DNA of 64,000 bases from Sebaldella termitidis ATCC 33386 (GTDB taxonomy: Bacteria > Fusobacteriota > Fusobacteriia > Fusobacteriales > Leptotrichiaceae). The stretch lies in the NCBI RefSeq assembly GCF_000024405.1, contig NC_013517.1, forward strand, positions 1,736,001 through 1,800,000, in the 5' to 3' direction. Below the pieces are notes generated by a model. The model saw nothing but the letters and a program-made list of their open reading frames with translations, ran no database searches and had not been told where the DNA came from. Below, in pieces: positions 52,579 to 61,197 of this stretch; the stretch's first letter is position 1, and each line of letters opens with the position of its first letter. The position numbers and the translations under genes were made by a program.

Positions 52579-53790
52579 ATGAAATTATTCAAAATAGCTG
52601 ATTTGGAAGATGTATTGAAAATATTGAAAGAACAGAAATCAGAAGATATTTGCGAGGAAATTACAATTGAGGAATCTTTGGGAAGAATTCTATATGAAGA
52701 TATATTGTCGGATATTAATATTCCCCACTTTGACAGGTCAACAGTGGACGGATACGCGGTTCATCATAAATCTGTGAATGGTGCATCTGAAATGATGCCT
52801 ATTATTACAAAAATAACAGAAAAAATAAAAATGAACAGTATTCCTGAAAAAGAAATAAAAACCGGGGAAAGCTCATATATTCCCACTGGAGGAATGATGC
52901 CGAAGGGTGCGGATTCTGTGGTTATGATGGAGTACACGGAAAAATTGTCAGAAAATGATGTTTTGATAGGGAAAACCGTTAGTCCGCTTGAAAATGTAAA
53001 TTCTACAGGTGAAGATATAGAGAAGGGAGAATTAGTATTAGAAGCATTTCGTAAAATAAAGGCATATGATATGGGACTTTTAGCAGCTTTGGGAATAAAA
53101 AATATAAAAGTACTTAAAAAACTAAAAATTGGAATAATCTCTACAGGAGATGAAATAATAGAATATTATGAAATGCCCTTACCGGGACAGGTAAGAAATA
53201 GTAATTCTCTGTCACTCTACGGGATGACAGAAAGAGCAGGGGCTGTTCCGTATAATTTCGGAATAGTAAAAGATGATGAGGAGGCTGTAAAAAAGGCTTT
53301 GAATGAAGCTCTTTCAAAGTGTGATATAGTTTTAATATCAGGAGGAAGCTCTGTCGGCGAAAGAGATCATACGATAAGTGCAGTAGAAAGTATACCGGAA
53401 GCAGAGGTTCTGGTTCACGGCATAGCCATAAAACCAGGAAAACCTACAATTATAGCAAGAAGCGGCAGCAAAATGATATTCGGGCTTCCGGGAAATCCTT
53501 TTGCAGTACTGGTGATTTTTAGAACAATAATAGAAAAATATATAAACAGATTTTCTGAAAAGGAAAAATTCGTAACAGCACTGTTTGATACTAATTATCA
53601 TAAGGCAATGGGAAGAAGTGAATTTCTTCCTGTAAAGCTTGAAGAACGCGATGATGAAGTATACGCGCTGCCCCTGAGGGTGAAATCATCTTCAGTAGCA
53701 GTACTGGCTAAAGCGGACGGATTTGTGATTATAGAAAAGAATAAAGAAGGACTTTACAGCGGGGAAAAAATAAAAGTTTATGAATTATAG
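52579..53790 (+). CDS. moeA: MoeA: molybdopterin molybdenumtransferase (first copy)
   Basis: A 403-residue MoeA with the PHFDRSTVDGYAVH motif near residue 55. It has an IGIISTGDE stretch (about residue 185), the SGGSSVGERDH MPT-binding loop (about 255) and LPGNPFAVLVIF (about 310). It catalyses insertion of the metal into molybdopterin. Another MoeA with an extra domain follows only nine bases downstream, so the two are co-transcribed, and one may serve molybdate (for xanthine dehydrogenase) and one tungstate (for the aldehyde oxidoreductase). No obvious ribosome anomaly: AGGAG lies eight bases before ATG. Confidence 0.93.
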   Translation: MKLFKIADLEDVLKILKEQKSEDICEEITIEESLGRILYEDILSDINIPHFDRSTVDGYAVHHKSVNGASEMMPIITKITEKIKMNSIPEKEIKTGESSYIPTGGMMPKGADSVVMMEYTEKLSENDVLIGKTVSPLENVNSTGEDIEKGELVLEAFRKIKAYDMGLLAALGIKNIKVLKKLKIGIISTGDEIIEYYEMPLPGQVRNSNSLSLYGMTERAGAVPYNFGIVKDDEEAVKKALNEALSKCDIVLISGGSSVGERDHTISAVESIPEAEVLVHGIAIKPGKPTIIARSGSKMIFGLPGNPFAVLVIFRTIIEKYINRFSEKEKFVTALFDTNYHKAMGRSEFLPVKLEERDDEVYALPLRVKSSSVAVLAKADGFVIIEKNKEGLYSGEKIKVYEL

Positions 53791-53798
53791 GAGTATTT

Positions 53799-55700
53799 AT
53801 GAATAATAAGGCATATCTTACCAATTATGATATAAACGAAGCATTGGATAAATATATAAAATTATTAAATATAAAAGAAAGTACAGAAGAGACAGAAACT
53901 AAAGACAGTCTCGGAAGAATAAGTGCCGAAGGCGTTTATGCCAAAATATCCAATCCTTTTTATAATTGCTCTGCAATGGACGGTATTGCGGTAAAAGCAG
54001 TAAAAACCCACGGAGCAAACGAAAAAAATCATATAATACTGGAAAAAGGGACAGACTACGAGGAAGTAGATACGGGAGATCCTATTCCTGAAAGTTTTGA
54101 TGCGGTAATAATGGTGGAAGATATAATAAAGGAAAGCGAAACATCTGTGAAAATCCATAAAAGCGCAGCAAGATGGGAAAATATAAGGTCACTTGGAGAG
54201 GATATAGTGGAATCTACCCTTATTATAGGAAAAAACCATAAAATAAGACCGGTAGATATAGGAGCTATGATTGCCGGAGGCATTTCAAAAGTACATGTTT
54301 ACAAAAAGCCCTTGGTGGGAATTATTCCAACAGGAGACGAAATAGTAGAATTGAATGATAACCTGAAAATAGGTGATATTATAGAGTTTAACAGTAAGAT
54401 GTTTGCGGCACAGGTAAATGAATGGGGAATGGAATCAAAAGTTTACGGTATCGCAAAGGATAAAAAGGAAGATATTATTGCTGCTCTGGAAAAAGCTTAT
54501 AAAGAGTGTGATGTGGTAATAATCAATGCCGGCTCTTCAGCAGGCAGGGAAGATTATACATATGATGCTGTGAGTGCGCTGGGGAAAGTTCATATCCATG
54601 GAATAGCGATAAAACCGGGGAAACCGGCTATATTGGGTGAAATAAACGGAAAACCTGTGATAGGAGTTCCCGGCTATCCTGTATCGGCATACTTTGTAAT
54701 GGAAAACATAGTAAAACCGGTAATTTCAAAATATATTAATTTTTTTGATGAAAAAGAAGAGATAGAAGCGGTGTTATCAAGAAGAGTAATGTCTTCACTG
54801 AAATATCTCGAATTTATAAGAGTAAAAATAGGTCTTGTAGATGAAAAATATATCGCCACGCCGCTGCAGAGAGGTGCAGGGACTACAATGTCCCTGGTAA
54901 ACTGTGACGGTGTTTTGGAAGTACCGCAGAATTATGAAGGATATGAAAAAGGTGAAACTGTAAAATTAAAGCTTTTGAAAACTCAAAAAGAGATAAAAAA
55001 TACTCTTGTTCTTATAGGAAGCCATGATCCTATACTGGATACCGCATCTGATATGATGAAAAACAGAAATTTCAGATACACGCTTTCATCAGCGCATGTG
55101 GGAAGCATGGGAGGAATTACTGCCCTCAGAAATGAAGAATGTCACATAAGCACAATGCACCTTTTGGATGAAGAAACAGGGGAATACAATATTCCTTTTA
55201 TAAAAAAATATATTCCCGGAAAAGAACTGGTTCTTATAAAATTCGTAAAGCGGACACAGGGAATTATGGTCAGAAAAGACAGAAAGTTTTCTGTGAGTTC
55301 AATAGAGGATATAAAAAATAATAATCTAAGCTTTGTAAACAGACAAAAAGGATCAGGGACAAGACTTTTATTCGATTATGAGCTGAAAAAAGCAGGAATA
55401 AATCCGGAAGAGATAACAGGCTATGAAAGAGAAGAGCTGACACACCTTGCAGTAGCAGCAGCGGTGAAGAATGGAGATGCTGACTGCGGTATTGGTGTTT
55501 ATTCAGCTGCTAATATAATGAATCTTGATTTTATACCAATAGGCGACGAGCATTATGATTTGGTTATGCCTGTTAAGTATCTCGGATTAGAATCATTTTT
55601 GGAGTTTCTTAACACCATAAAAAGTGATGAATATAAAAAACAGCTTGATAAAATGGGGGGATATGCCTATGATGAATTAGGAAAAATGATATACCTGTAG
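53799..55700 (+). CDS. MoeA fused to a periplasmic-binding-protein-like domain
   Basis: A 633-residue protein. MoeA domains (about 1-400) carry NCSAMDGIAVKA, PTGDEIVELND, NAGSSAGREDY and GVPGYPVSAYFV. A C-terminal domain (about 405-633) resembles the PBP-like ligand-binding domain seen in MoeA/LysR-type fusions: IGSHDPILDTASDMM, HVGSMGGITALRNEECHISTMHLLDEETGEYN and a QKGSGTRLLFDYEL loop. Such fused proteins often accompany a normal MoeA in molybdate/tungstate users. The binding domain could sense oxyanion or cofactor, but this is inference. GGAG overlaps the end of the first moeA and the gap is nine bp. Confidence 0.9.
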   Translation: MNNKAYLTNYDINEALDKYIKLLNIKESTEETETKDSLGRISAEGVYAKISNPFYNCSAMDGIAVKAVKTHGANEKNHIILEKGTDYEEVDTGDPIPESFDAVIMVEDIIKESETSVKIHKSAARWENIRSLGEDIVESTLIIGKNHKIRPVDIGAMIAGGISKVHVYKKPLVGIIPTGDEIVELNDNLKIGDIIEFNSKMFAAQVNEWGMESKVYGIAKDKKEDIIAALEKAYKECDVVIINAGSSAGREDYTYDAVSALGKVHIHGIAIKPGKPAILGEINGKPVIGVPGYPVSAYFVMENIVKPVISKYINFFDEKEEIEAVLSRRVMSSLKYLEFIRVKIGLVDEKYIATPLQRGAGTTMSLVNCDGVLEVPQNYEGYEKGETVKLKLLKTQKEIKNTLVLIGSHDPILDTASDMMKNRNFRYTLSSAHVGSMGGITALRNEECHISTMHLLDEETGEYNIPFIKKYIPGKELVLIKFVKRTQGIMVRKDRKFSVSSIEDIKNNNLSFVNRQKGSGTRLLFDYELKKAGINPEEITGYEREELTHLAVAAAVKNGDADCGIGVYSAANIMNLDFIPIGDEHYDLVMPVKYLGLESFLEFLNTIKSDEYKKQLDKMGGYAYDELGKMIYL

Positions 55701-55733
55701 ATTTACGGGAAAATCCTAAACTGATTGATTACT

Positions 55734-55883
55734 TAGTGTAGTATCTCACTTATAATTAATAAAATAACATTGCCGGCTTTGTCAGCTGCTGTGTCATTAT
55801 TGGTCAATATTTATGTTGGGTGTTCTGCGGAACAGTAAAATATTCTGCGCCTTTTAACTAATTATGATTGAGACACTACACTA
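55734..55883 (+). promoter_or_regulatory. 25-nt inverted-repeat-bounded region upstream of aor
   Basis: The arm at 55734-55758 (begins TAGTGTAGTATCTCAC) is complementary to 55859-55883 (ends GAGACACTACACTA) at about 21 of 25 positions. It encloses about 100 bases with a GCCGGC-type patch and CTGTTCCGCAGAAC-like internal pairing (about 55820-55836). A closing stem of this size suggests a folded leader RNA of about 150 nt or a small mobile relic. It ends 41 bp before the tungsten enzyme start. Confidence 0.5.
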
Positions 55884-55924
55884 AAATTTCACATAAATAC
55901 AAAAAATTAATTAGGAGGATAAGT

Positions 55925-57748
55925 ATGAAAGGATATGTTGGGAAAATATTAAGAGTAAACTTAAGTGACTCGAGTATCAGCGAAGAGAATCTGGACATTG
56001 AAAAAGCAAAAAAGTTCATTGGTGCCCGTGGGCTGGGAGCCAAAATAATGTTTGAGGAGGTAGATCCTAAGGTAGATGCGTTAAGTCCTGAAAATAAGCT
56101 TATTATAGCTACAGGGCCTTGTACTGGGTATACAATGCCGACAGGCGGAAGATATATGGTTATGACCAAATCACCGCTTACAGGAACATTAGCTTTTGCC
56201 AATTCAGGAGGAAGATGGGGTGCAGAGTTCAAATTTACCGGAAATGATGTGATTATCTTTGAAGGAAAGGCAGAAAAACCTGTTTATCTTTATATAGAGG
56301 ATGATAAGGTAGAAATCAGAGATGCAGGTCATTTATGGGGAAAAAGAGTAAGTGAAACTACTGAAATCCTGAAAAATGAAACTGATAAAAATGCAAAGGT
56401 AATGTGTATAGGACCGGCAGGTGAAAGATTATCGCTTATTTCGGCAATTATGAATGATGTAGACAGAGCAGCCGGGCGTGGAGGAGTAGGAGCAGTAATG
56501 GGTTCCAAAAATCTGAAAGCTGTGGTAGTAAGAGGAACTAAAAAGCTGGAATATGCAGATCCTGCTAAGTCAAAAGCTGTAGCAATGGAGAAAATAAAGA
56601 TATTAAAGGATAATCCTGTGGCAGGAAACGGGCTTCCTACATATGGAACAGCAGTACTGGTAAACATTATTAATGAAAACGGAGTACTCCCTGTAAAAAA
56701 CTTTCAGGGATCATATGCACCAAAAGCAGATGATATAAGCGGGGAAACTCTGAGAGAAACAAGTCTGGTAAGAAATTCTGCATGCTACAGATGTACAATA
56801 GGGTGCGGAAGATGGGTAAAATTAAAAGACGGAAGAGAAGTAGGAGGTCCGGAATACGAAACAATATGGGCATTTGGTTCTGACTGTGATAACTACGATC
56901 TGGAATCTATTAATGAAGCAAACGAGCTTTGCAATGAGTACGGTCTGGATACAATTTCAGCAGGAGCTACTATAGCTGCTGCAATGGAACTGAGAGAAAA
57001 AGGTCTTATAAAGGACGAAGAAATAGCCGGAGACGGTCTCAGTCTTGGCTGGGGAGACAGTAAGGCAATCGTGGAATGGACAAGAAAAATGGGAGAAAGA
57101 GAAGGATTCGGATATGAGCTGGCAAAGGGTTCATACAGACTGTGTGACGAACACGGAGCACCCGAGCTTTCAATGACTGTAAAGAAACAGGAGCTTCCTG
57201 CTTATGATCCGAGAGGAATACAGGGACACGGGATTACATATGCAGTAAGTAACAGAGGTGCTTGTCACGTAAAAGGATATATGATCAGTCCTGAAATACT
57301 AGGACAGCCTGAAAAGCTTGACAGATTTGAGCTGAAAGGGAAGCCTGCATATGCCAAGGTTTTCCATGATCTTACTGCTGTGGTTGATTCATTGGGGCTT
57401 TGTATATTTACGACTTTTGGTCTTGGGGCACAGGATTTCGTGGATATGGCAAATGCCTGCTACGGAGAAGAAGTATTTGATGTAAACAGTCTTATGGAAG
57501 CAGGAGACAGAATATGGACGCTTGAAAAGCTTTATAATCTGCGTGCAGGAATAGATAAAGATGACGACACACTTCCAAAAAGACTTCTGGAAGACGAAAT
57601 AGCTGACGGACCGTCAAAAGGATGGGTACATAAGCTTTCAGAACTCCTTCCGGAATATTATGAGGTAAGAGGATGGGACAGAACAACAAGTGTTCCTACA
57701 GATGAAACATTAAAAAAACTAGGTATAGAGGAATATTCATGGAAATAG
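55925..57748 (+). CDS. aor: Tungsten aldehyde:ferredoxin oxidoreductase family protein
   Basis: A 607-residue protein from ATG 55925, with TAGGAGG eight bases before it (longer frames upstream are not genes). N-terminal RGLGAKIMFEEV and TMPTGGRYMVMTKSPLTG blocks bind the bis-pterin. The 4Fe-4S ligands are in CYRCTIGC (about 291-298) with the distal DSLGLC cysteine (about 497). This is the AOR family, which oxidises aldehydes to acids with ferredoxin and uses tungsten. The TupABC tungstate importer is 1.1 kb downstream. MoaD overlaps the end of this gene by 10 bp, which couples enzyme and cofactor-sulfur-carrier production. Confidence 0.92.
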   Translation: MKGYVGKILRVNLSDSSISEENLDIEKAKKFIGARGLGAKIMFEEVDPKVDALSPENKLIIATGPCTGYTMPTGGRYMVMTKSPLTGTLAFANSGGRWGAEFKFTGNDVIIFEGKAEKPVYLYIEDDKVEIRDAGHLWGKRVSETTEILKNETDKNAKVMCIGPAGERLSLISAIMNDVDRAAGRGGVGAVMGSKNLKAVVVRGTKKLEYADPAKSKAVAMEKIKILKDNPVAGNGLPTYGTAVLVNIINENGVLPVKNFQGSYAPKADDISGETLRETSLVRNSACYRCTIGCGRWVKLKDGREVGGPEYETIWAFGSDCDNYDLESINEANELCNEYGLDTISAGATIAAAMELREKGLIKDEEIAGDGLSLGWGDSKAIVEWTRKMGEREGFGYELAKGSYRLCDEHGAPELSMTVKKQELPAYDPRGIQGHGITYAVSNRGACHVKGYMISPEILGQPEKLDRFELKGKPAYAKVFHDLTAVVDSLGLCIFTTFGLGAQDFVDMANACYGEEVFDVNSLMEAGDRIWTLEKLYNLRAGIDKDDDTLPKRLLEDEIADGPSKGWVHKLSELLPEYYEVRGWDRTTSVPTDETLKKLGIEEYSWK

Positions 57749-57963
57749 AAGTAAGATTATTTGCATATTTCAGAGAAGGCAGAGGAAAGATATTAAAGTT
57801 TCCCATAGACGGAAATACTACTCCTCTTGATGTTCTGGATGAATTGAAAATAGACATAAAAGATGTGGCAATACTGTTAGTGAACGGAATTGACGGTAAG
57901 ACAGACTATAAGTTCAAGGATAATGACAGGCTTTCTTTGTTTCCGCCGGTGGGAGGTGGATAA
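57739..57963 (+). CDS. MoaD/ThiS-family sulfur-carrier protein
   Basis: A 74-residue ubiquitin-like protein that ends in the diagnostic Gly-Gly (FPPVGGG). Its ATG overlaps the end of the aldehyde oxidoreductase by 10 bases. The C-terminal glycine would be adenylated and sulfurated by the ThiF/MoeB-like protein encoded next, and donate sulfur for molybdopterin/tungstopterin. It could alternatively be dedicated to thiamine, but position and neighbours favour pterin synthesis. No moaE is visible in the window. Confidence 0.88.
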   Translation: MEIEVRLFAYFREGRGKILKFPIDGNTTPLDVLDELKIDIKDVAILLVNGIDGKTDYKFKDNDRLSLFPPVGGG

Positions 57964-57968
57964 GAAAT

Positions 57969-58649
57969 TTGAAAGAACGATATATAAGAAATATCGAGGC
58001 AATATCCGAAGAGGAAAATGCAGCTCTCTTTGATAAAAAGGTGTGTATAATCGGCTGCGGGGGATTAGGCGGGTATATTACCGAGATTCTCGCGAGAATA
58101 GGCGTAGGAAACCTTATTGTAGTGGACGGCGATGTATTTGAAGAGTCTAATCTGAACAGACAGCTGTATTCAAAAATAGATCTTTTGGGAAAAAGCAAGG
58201 CAGAAGCGTCATATAAACGTATACTGGAAATAAATCCCGAAGTAAAAGCAAAATATATATATGATTTTTTTGATGAGAGTAATTATTCTGAAATAATAAA
58301 TGACAGTGATGTAGTAGTAGATGCTCTTGATAATATAAAGACCAAAAAGTTTCTGCAGAAGGTATGTGAGGAATTGGGAAAACCTTTTGTTCACGGGGCA
58401 ATAGCAGGATGGTACGGGCAGGTTGCTACAGTATTTCCCGGTGACAGAACTCTTGATAAAATTTATAAAGGAAAAGAAGAAAAGGGTGTGGAAAAAATAC
58501 TGGGAAATCTTCCGTTTACTGCATCATATACAGCATCTCAGCAGAGTGCCGAAGTAATAAAGCTGCTTATTAAGCGTGGAGATCTGCTGAGAAAAAAGGT
58601 CTTATTCATGGATCTTTTGAATAATGAGTCTGAAATAATAAACTTATAA
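57969..58649 (+). CDS. ThiF/MoeB-like adenylyltransferase
   Basis: A 226-residue protein starting at TTG 57969 about 12 bases after GGGAGGTGG. An IIGCGGLGGYITEILARIGVG nucleotide-binding Rossmann motif lies near residue 30. LVVDGDVFEESNLNRQLYS (about 55-75) and GIAGWYGQVATVFPG (about 140) are characteristic of the E1-like family. No CxxC zinc pair is seen and the protein is short, closer to ThiF/HesA-like MoeB forms. It should adenylate the C-terminus of the small carrier encoded 5 bp upstream. The frame ends before the tungstate transporter leader. Confidence 0.88.
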   Translation: MKERYIRNIEAISEEENAALFDKKVCIIGCGGLGGYITEILARIGVGNLIVVDGDVFEESNLNRQLYSKIDLLGKSKAEASYKRILEINPEVKAKYIYDFFDESNYSEIINDSDVVVDALDNIKTKKFLQKVCEELGKPFVHGAIAGWYGQVATVFPGDRTLDKIYKGKEEKGVEKILGNLPFTASYTASQQSAEVIKLLIKRGDLLRKKVLFMDLLNNESEIINL

Positions 58650-58655
58650 AAACAA

Positions 58656-58718
58656 TGCGGTATCCAGTTTATGAATAGGATTCCGCACAGGGAAAGGTGC
58701 CGCACACACTTTTCCCTG
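58656..58718 (+). promoter_or_regulatory. Double-hairpin leader before the tungstate transporter
   Basis: TGCGG...ATCC with GGAT...CCGCA (58656-58687) and a 12-bp stem CAGGGAAAGGTG/CACTTTTCCCTG (58688-58718) are adjacent and followed by A-rich bases, in the 239-bp gap before tupA. A TATAAT at 58801-58806 could be a promoter -10. The element may be a terminator for the ThiF gene or an oxyanion/cofactor-responsive leader; no known motif is recognised. Confidence 0.5.
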
Positions 58719-58888
58719 ATAAAAAAATTCCGAAATTTATTAAATTACAAAATAAAAAATTCTGTACTTTTATAAATTTTAAAAAATGAAATATAAAAGG
58801 TATAATTAATGTCACGCCTGTATTTTGCAGATGATCAGATTTACTTCCGGGAAGGCATTTTTATAATTAATATATTAGGAGGAAAGAG

Positions 58889-59773
58889 ATGAAACTGTAT
58901 TTAAAAACAATGCTGCTGATAACGCTGTTACTGGGGGTTCTGTCATGCGGAAAAAAAGAGGAAACTAAAGAACAGCCGCAGACAGCAGAGACACAAACTG
59001 AGCAGAAGCAGGAAGAAAACGGGAAAAGAATAATATTAGCAACGACTACAAGTACTCAGGATTCAGGACTTCTGGATTATCTGCTTCCTGAATTTACAAA
59101 AGATACAGGAATAGAAGTAAGTGTAGTAGCTAAAGGTACCGGAGAAGCATTAAAGATCGGAGAAAACGGAGATGCCGATGTATTAATGGTGCATGCCAAA
59201 GCAAAAGAAGAGGAATTCGTAAAAAATGAATTCGGGACTGAAAGAATAGAATTTATGTATAATGATTTTATACTTGTAGGACCTGAGAATGACAGTCTGA
59301 ACCTGAAAGAAAAGGCAGCTGAAAATATAGACGAAGCTTTTAAGCTTATCGCTGAGAAAAAAGCAGAATTCATATCAAGAGGAGATGAATCAGGAACTGA
59401 TGTTAAGGAAAAAGGTATCTGGAAAGCTGTAAATATTACTCCGCAGGCACCGTGGTATGTAGAAGCAGGAAAAGGAATGGGTGCTGTTCTTCAGATGGCT
59501 GATGAGAAAAAAGCATATACCCTTACTGACAGAGCAACATATCTTTCTATGAAGGATAAACTCGAGCTGGCAATTCTTGTGCAAAACGATAAAAAATTAT
59601 ATAACCAGTACAGCCTGATAAGACTAAACTATGATAAACTTGGAATAAAAAATAAAGAGGAAGCTGATAAATTTATAGAGTGGATGACAAGTGACAAAGC
59701 TCTTGAAATGATTAAAAATTTCGGAGTGGAAAAATACGGAGATTCACTTTTTACGCCAAATTTTAAAAAATAA
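58889..59773 (+). CDS. tupA: Tungstate ABC transporter substrate-binding lipoprotein
   Basis: A 294-residue lipoprotein with signal peptide and lipobox LSCGK (Cys20). The oxyanion-binding TTTSTQDSG (about 51-59) follows the Gln/Glu-rich linker, and later KGTGEALKIGENGDADVLMVHAK and SRGDESGTDVKEKG blocks match TupA/WtpA. It delivers tungstate to the TupB/TupC pair encoded next. Tungstate fits the tungsten oxidoreductase upstream. GGAGG lies upstream of ATG. Confidence 0.93.
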   Translation: MKLYLKTMLLITLLLGVLSCGKKEETKEQPQTAETQTEQKQEENGKRIILATTTSTQDSGLLDYLLPEFTKDTGIEVSVVAKGTGEALKIGENGDADVLMVHAKAKEEEFVKNEFGTERIEFMYNDFILVGPENDSLNLKEKAAENIDEAFKLIAEKKAEFISRGDESGTDVKEKGIWKAVNITPQAPWYVEAGKGMGAVLQMADEKKAYTLTDRATYLSMKDKLELAILVQNDKKLYNQYSLIRLNYDKLGIKNKEEADKFIEWMTSDKALEMIKNFGVEKYGDSLFTPNFKK

Positions 59774-59785
59774 CCGGAGAATATA

Positions 59786-60415
59786 ATGAATGAAATTATT
59801 TCAATAATATTACTGTCATTATTTGTAAGTGTAATTTCTACACTGGCTGCTACGGTTTTTGGAGTTTTGATCTCACTGGTCATTTTATTTAAAGATTTCA
59901 GATTAAAAAAATTAGTTATAAAACTGACCAATACATTTATGAGTATGCCGCCTGTATTAATGGGGCTTCTCATGTATCTGCTGTTATCAAGAAAAGGACC
60001 TTTCGGGTCCTTTAGACTCCTTTTTACACCTACAGCAATAGTGATTACACAGACATTCCTGATATTACCTATTATTATTTCACTGACATACAGCTACTTG
60101 AACAGCATAGAGGAAGATATAAGAAGAAATTGTGCTGCTCTGGGAATCTCAAAAAAGCACACTGTTTATATTATGATAAAAGAGAGTCTGCCGCAGATGA
60201 TCTCTATTGTTTCCACAGGTTTTGGAAGGGGTATCTCCGAAGTGGGGGCTGCTATGATGATAGGCGGGAATATAAAGGGATATACAAGGATTATGACTAC
60301 ATATATAGCAATGGAGACAGGAAAAGGAAATTTCAATGAAAGTATAATACTGGGACTGGTTTTATTATTTATATCATTCTCCATAAATTTCTTTCTCGGA
60401 TACTTAGAACAGTGA
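59786..60415 (+). CDS. tupB: Tungstate ABC transporter permease
   Basis: A 209-residue permease with five or six membrane segments, an MPPVLMGLLMYLLLSRKGP loop, and the cytoplasmic EAA-like loop ALGISKKHTVYIMIKESLPQM near residues 110-140. This is the expected length and pattern for TupB. It follows tupA by 12 bp and precedes the ATPase by 62 bp; the three genes form a transporter unit. Confidence 0.9.
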   Translation: MNEIISIILLSLFVSVISTLAATVFGVLISLVILFKDFRLKKLVIKLTNTFMSMPPVLMGLLMYLLLSRKGPFGSFRLLFTPTAIVITQTFLILPIIISLTYSYLNSIEEDIRRNCAALGISKKHTVYIMIKESLPQMISIVSTGFGRGISEVGAAMMIGGNIKGYTRIMTTYIAMETGKGNFNESIILGLVLLFISFSINFFLGYLEQ

Positions 60416-60477
60416 CAGAATATTCTGTGAAAAATAAATAGGTCACTGAGCTGAATTCAAAATTAAGAGGTGTACAT

Positions 60478-61170
60478 TTGAATATAAAAATTAAATATGC
60501 AAAAAAAAGATATGATGATAAAATAGTATTAGATGTGGAGAATATAGATATAAAATCTAATAACATATATGCAGTGGTAGGAATGAACGGAAGCGGGAAA
60601 TCCACTCTTATAAACGGGATGGCAGGTGTGGAGGAATTTAGTGAGTGCAGTATTACTTATGACGGAAAGCAGTTTGAGGAAGTGAAGGATAATATCTCTC
60701 TTATGCTGCAGAACTTTTATATTTTTAATGATACTGTCAGAAATAATATACTGCTTCCTGTAAAATACTCGAAAAAGAAGATAGATTTTCAAAAAAATTT
60801 GGAAAAATATATGAAGTTTTTTAATTTAGAGCCGCTGCTTGATAAAAATGCCAGAAAGCTCTCCGGCGGGGAGAAAACAAAGACAGCTCTTCTGAGGGCG
60901 CTTATCAGAAATACTGATCTGGTGATTCTGGACGAGCCGACCAATAATATGGATGTAGATGGCATAAAAGCAGTGGAAGAGCTGATAATGTACCTGAAAG
61001 AAGAAGGGAAAACGGTTATTTTGATTACACATAATATAATGCAGGTAGAAAGAACCGCAGATTATGTACTCTTTATAGATAAAGGAAGAGTCGTCGAATG
61101 TGTAGAAAGAAAAAATATAAAAAATATTTTTGATAATTTATCTTTAAAAGAGATACTGAAGGTTCTCTAA
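60478..61170 (+). CDS. tupC: Tungstate ABC transporter ATP-binding protein
   Basis: A 230-residue ATPase from TTG 60478, five bases after GAGGTG. Walker A is GMNGSGKST (about residue 37-45), signature LSGGEKTK (about 130), Walker B LVILDEPT (about 152) and the H-loop ITHNIMQ (about 185). Length matches TupC. It powers tungstate import by TupAB. Its end is 27 bp before moaA. Confidence 0.92.
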   Translation: MNIKIKYAKKRYDDKIVLDVENIDIKSNNIYAVVGMNGSGKSTLINGMAGVEEFSECSITYDGKQFEEVKDNISLMLQNFYIFNDTVRNNILLPVKYSKKKIDFQKNLEKYMKFFNLEPLLDKNARKLSGGEKTKTALLRALIRNTDLVILDEPTNNMDVDGIKAVEELIMYLKEEGKTVILITHNIMQVERTADYVLFIDKGRVVECVERKNIKNIFDNLSLKEILKVL

Positions 61171-61197
61171 ATAAATAAACTGGCAGAGGTGTAAATT

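Noticed and set aside
55868-55924. Upstream extension of the aldehyde oxidoreductase frame
   Set aside because: It has no ribosome site, runs through the inverted-repeat arm, and the AGGAGG at 55913-55918 fits ATG 55925.
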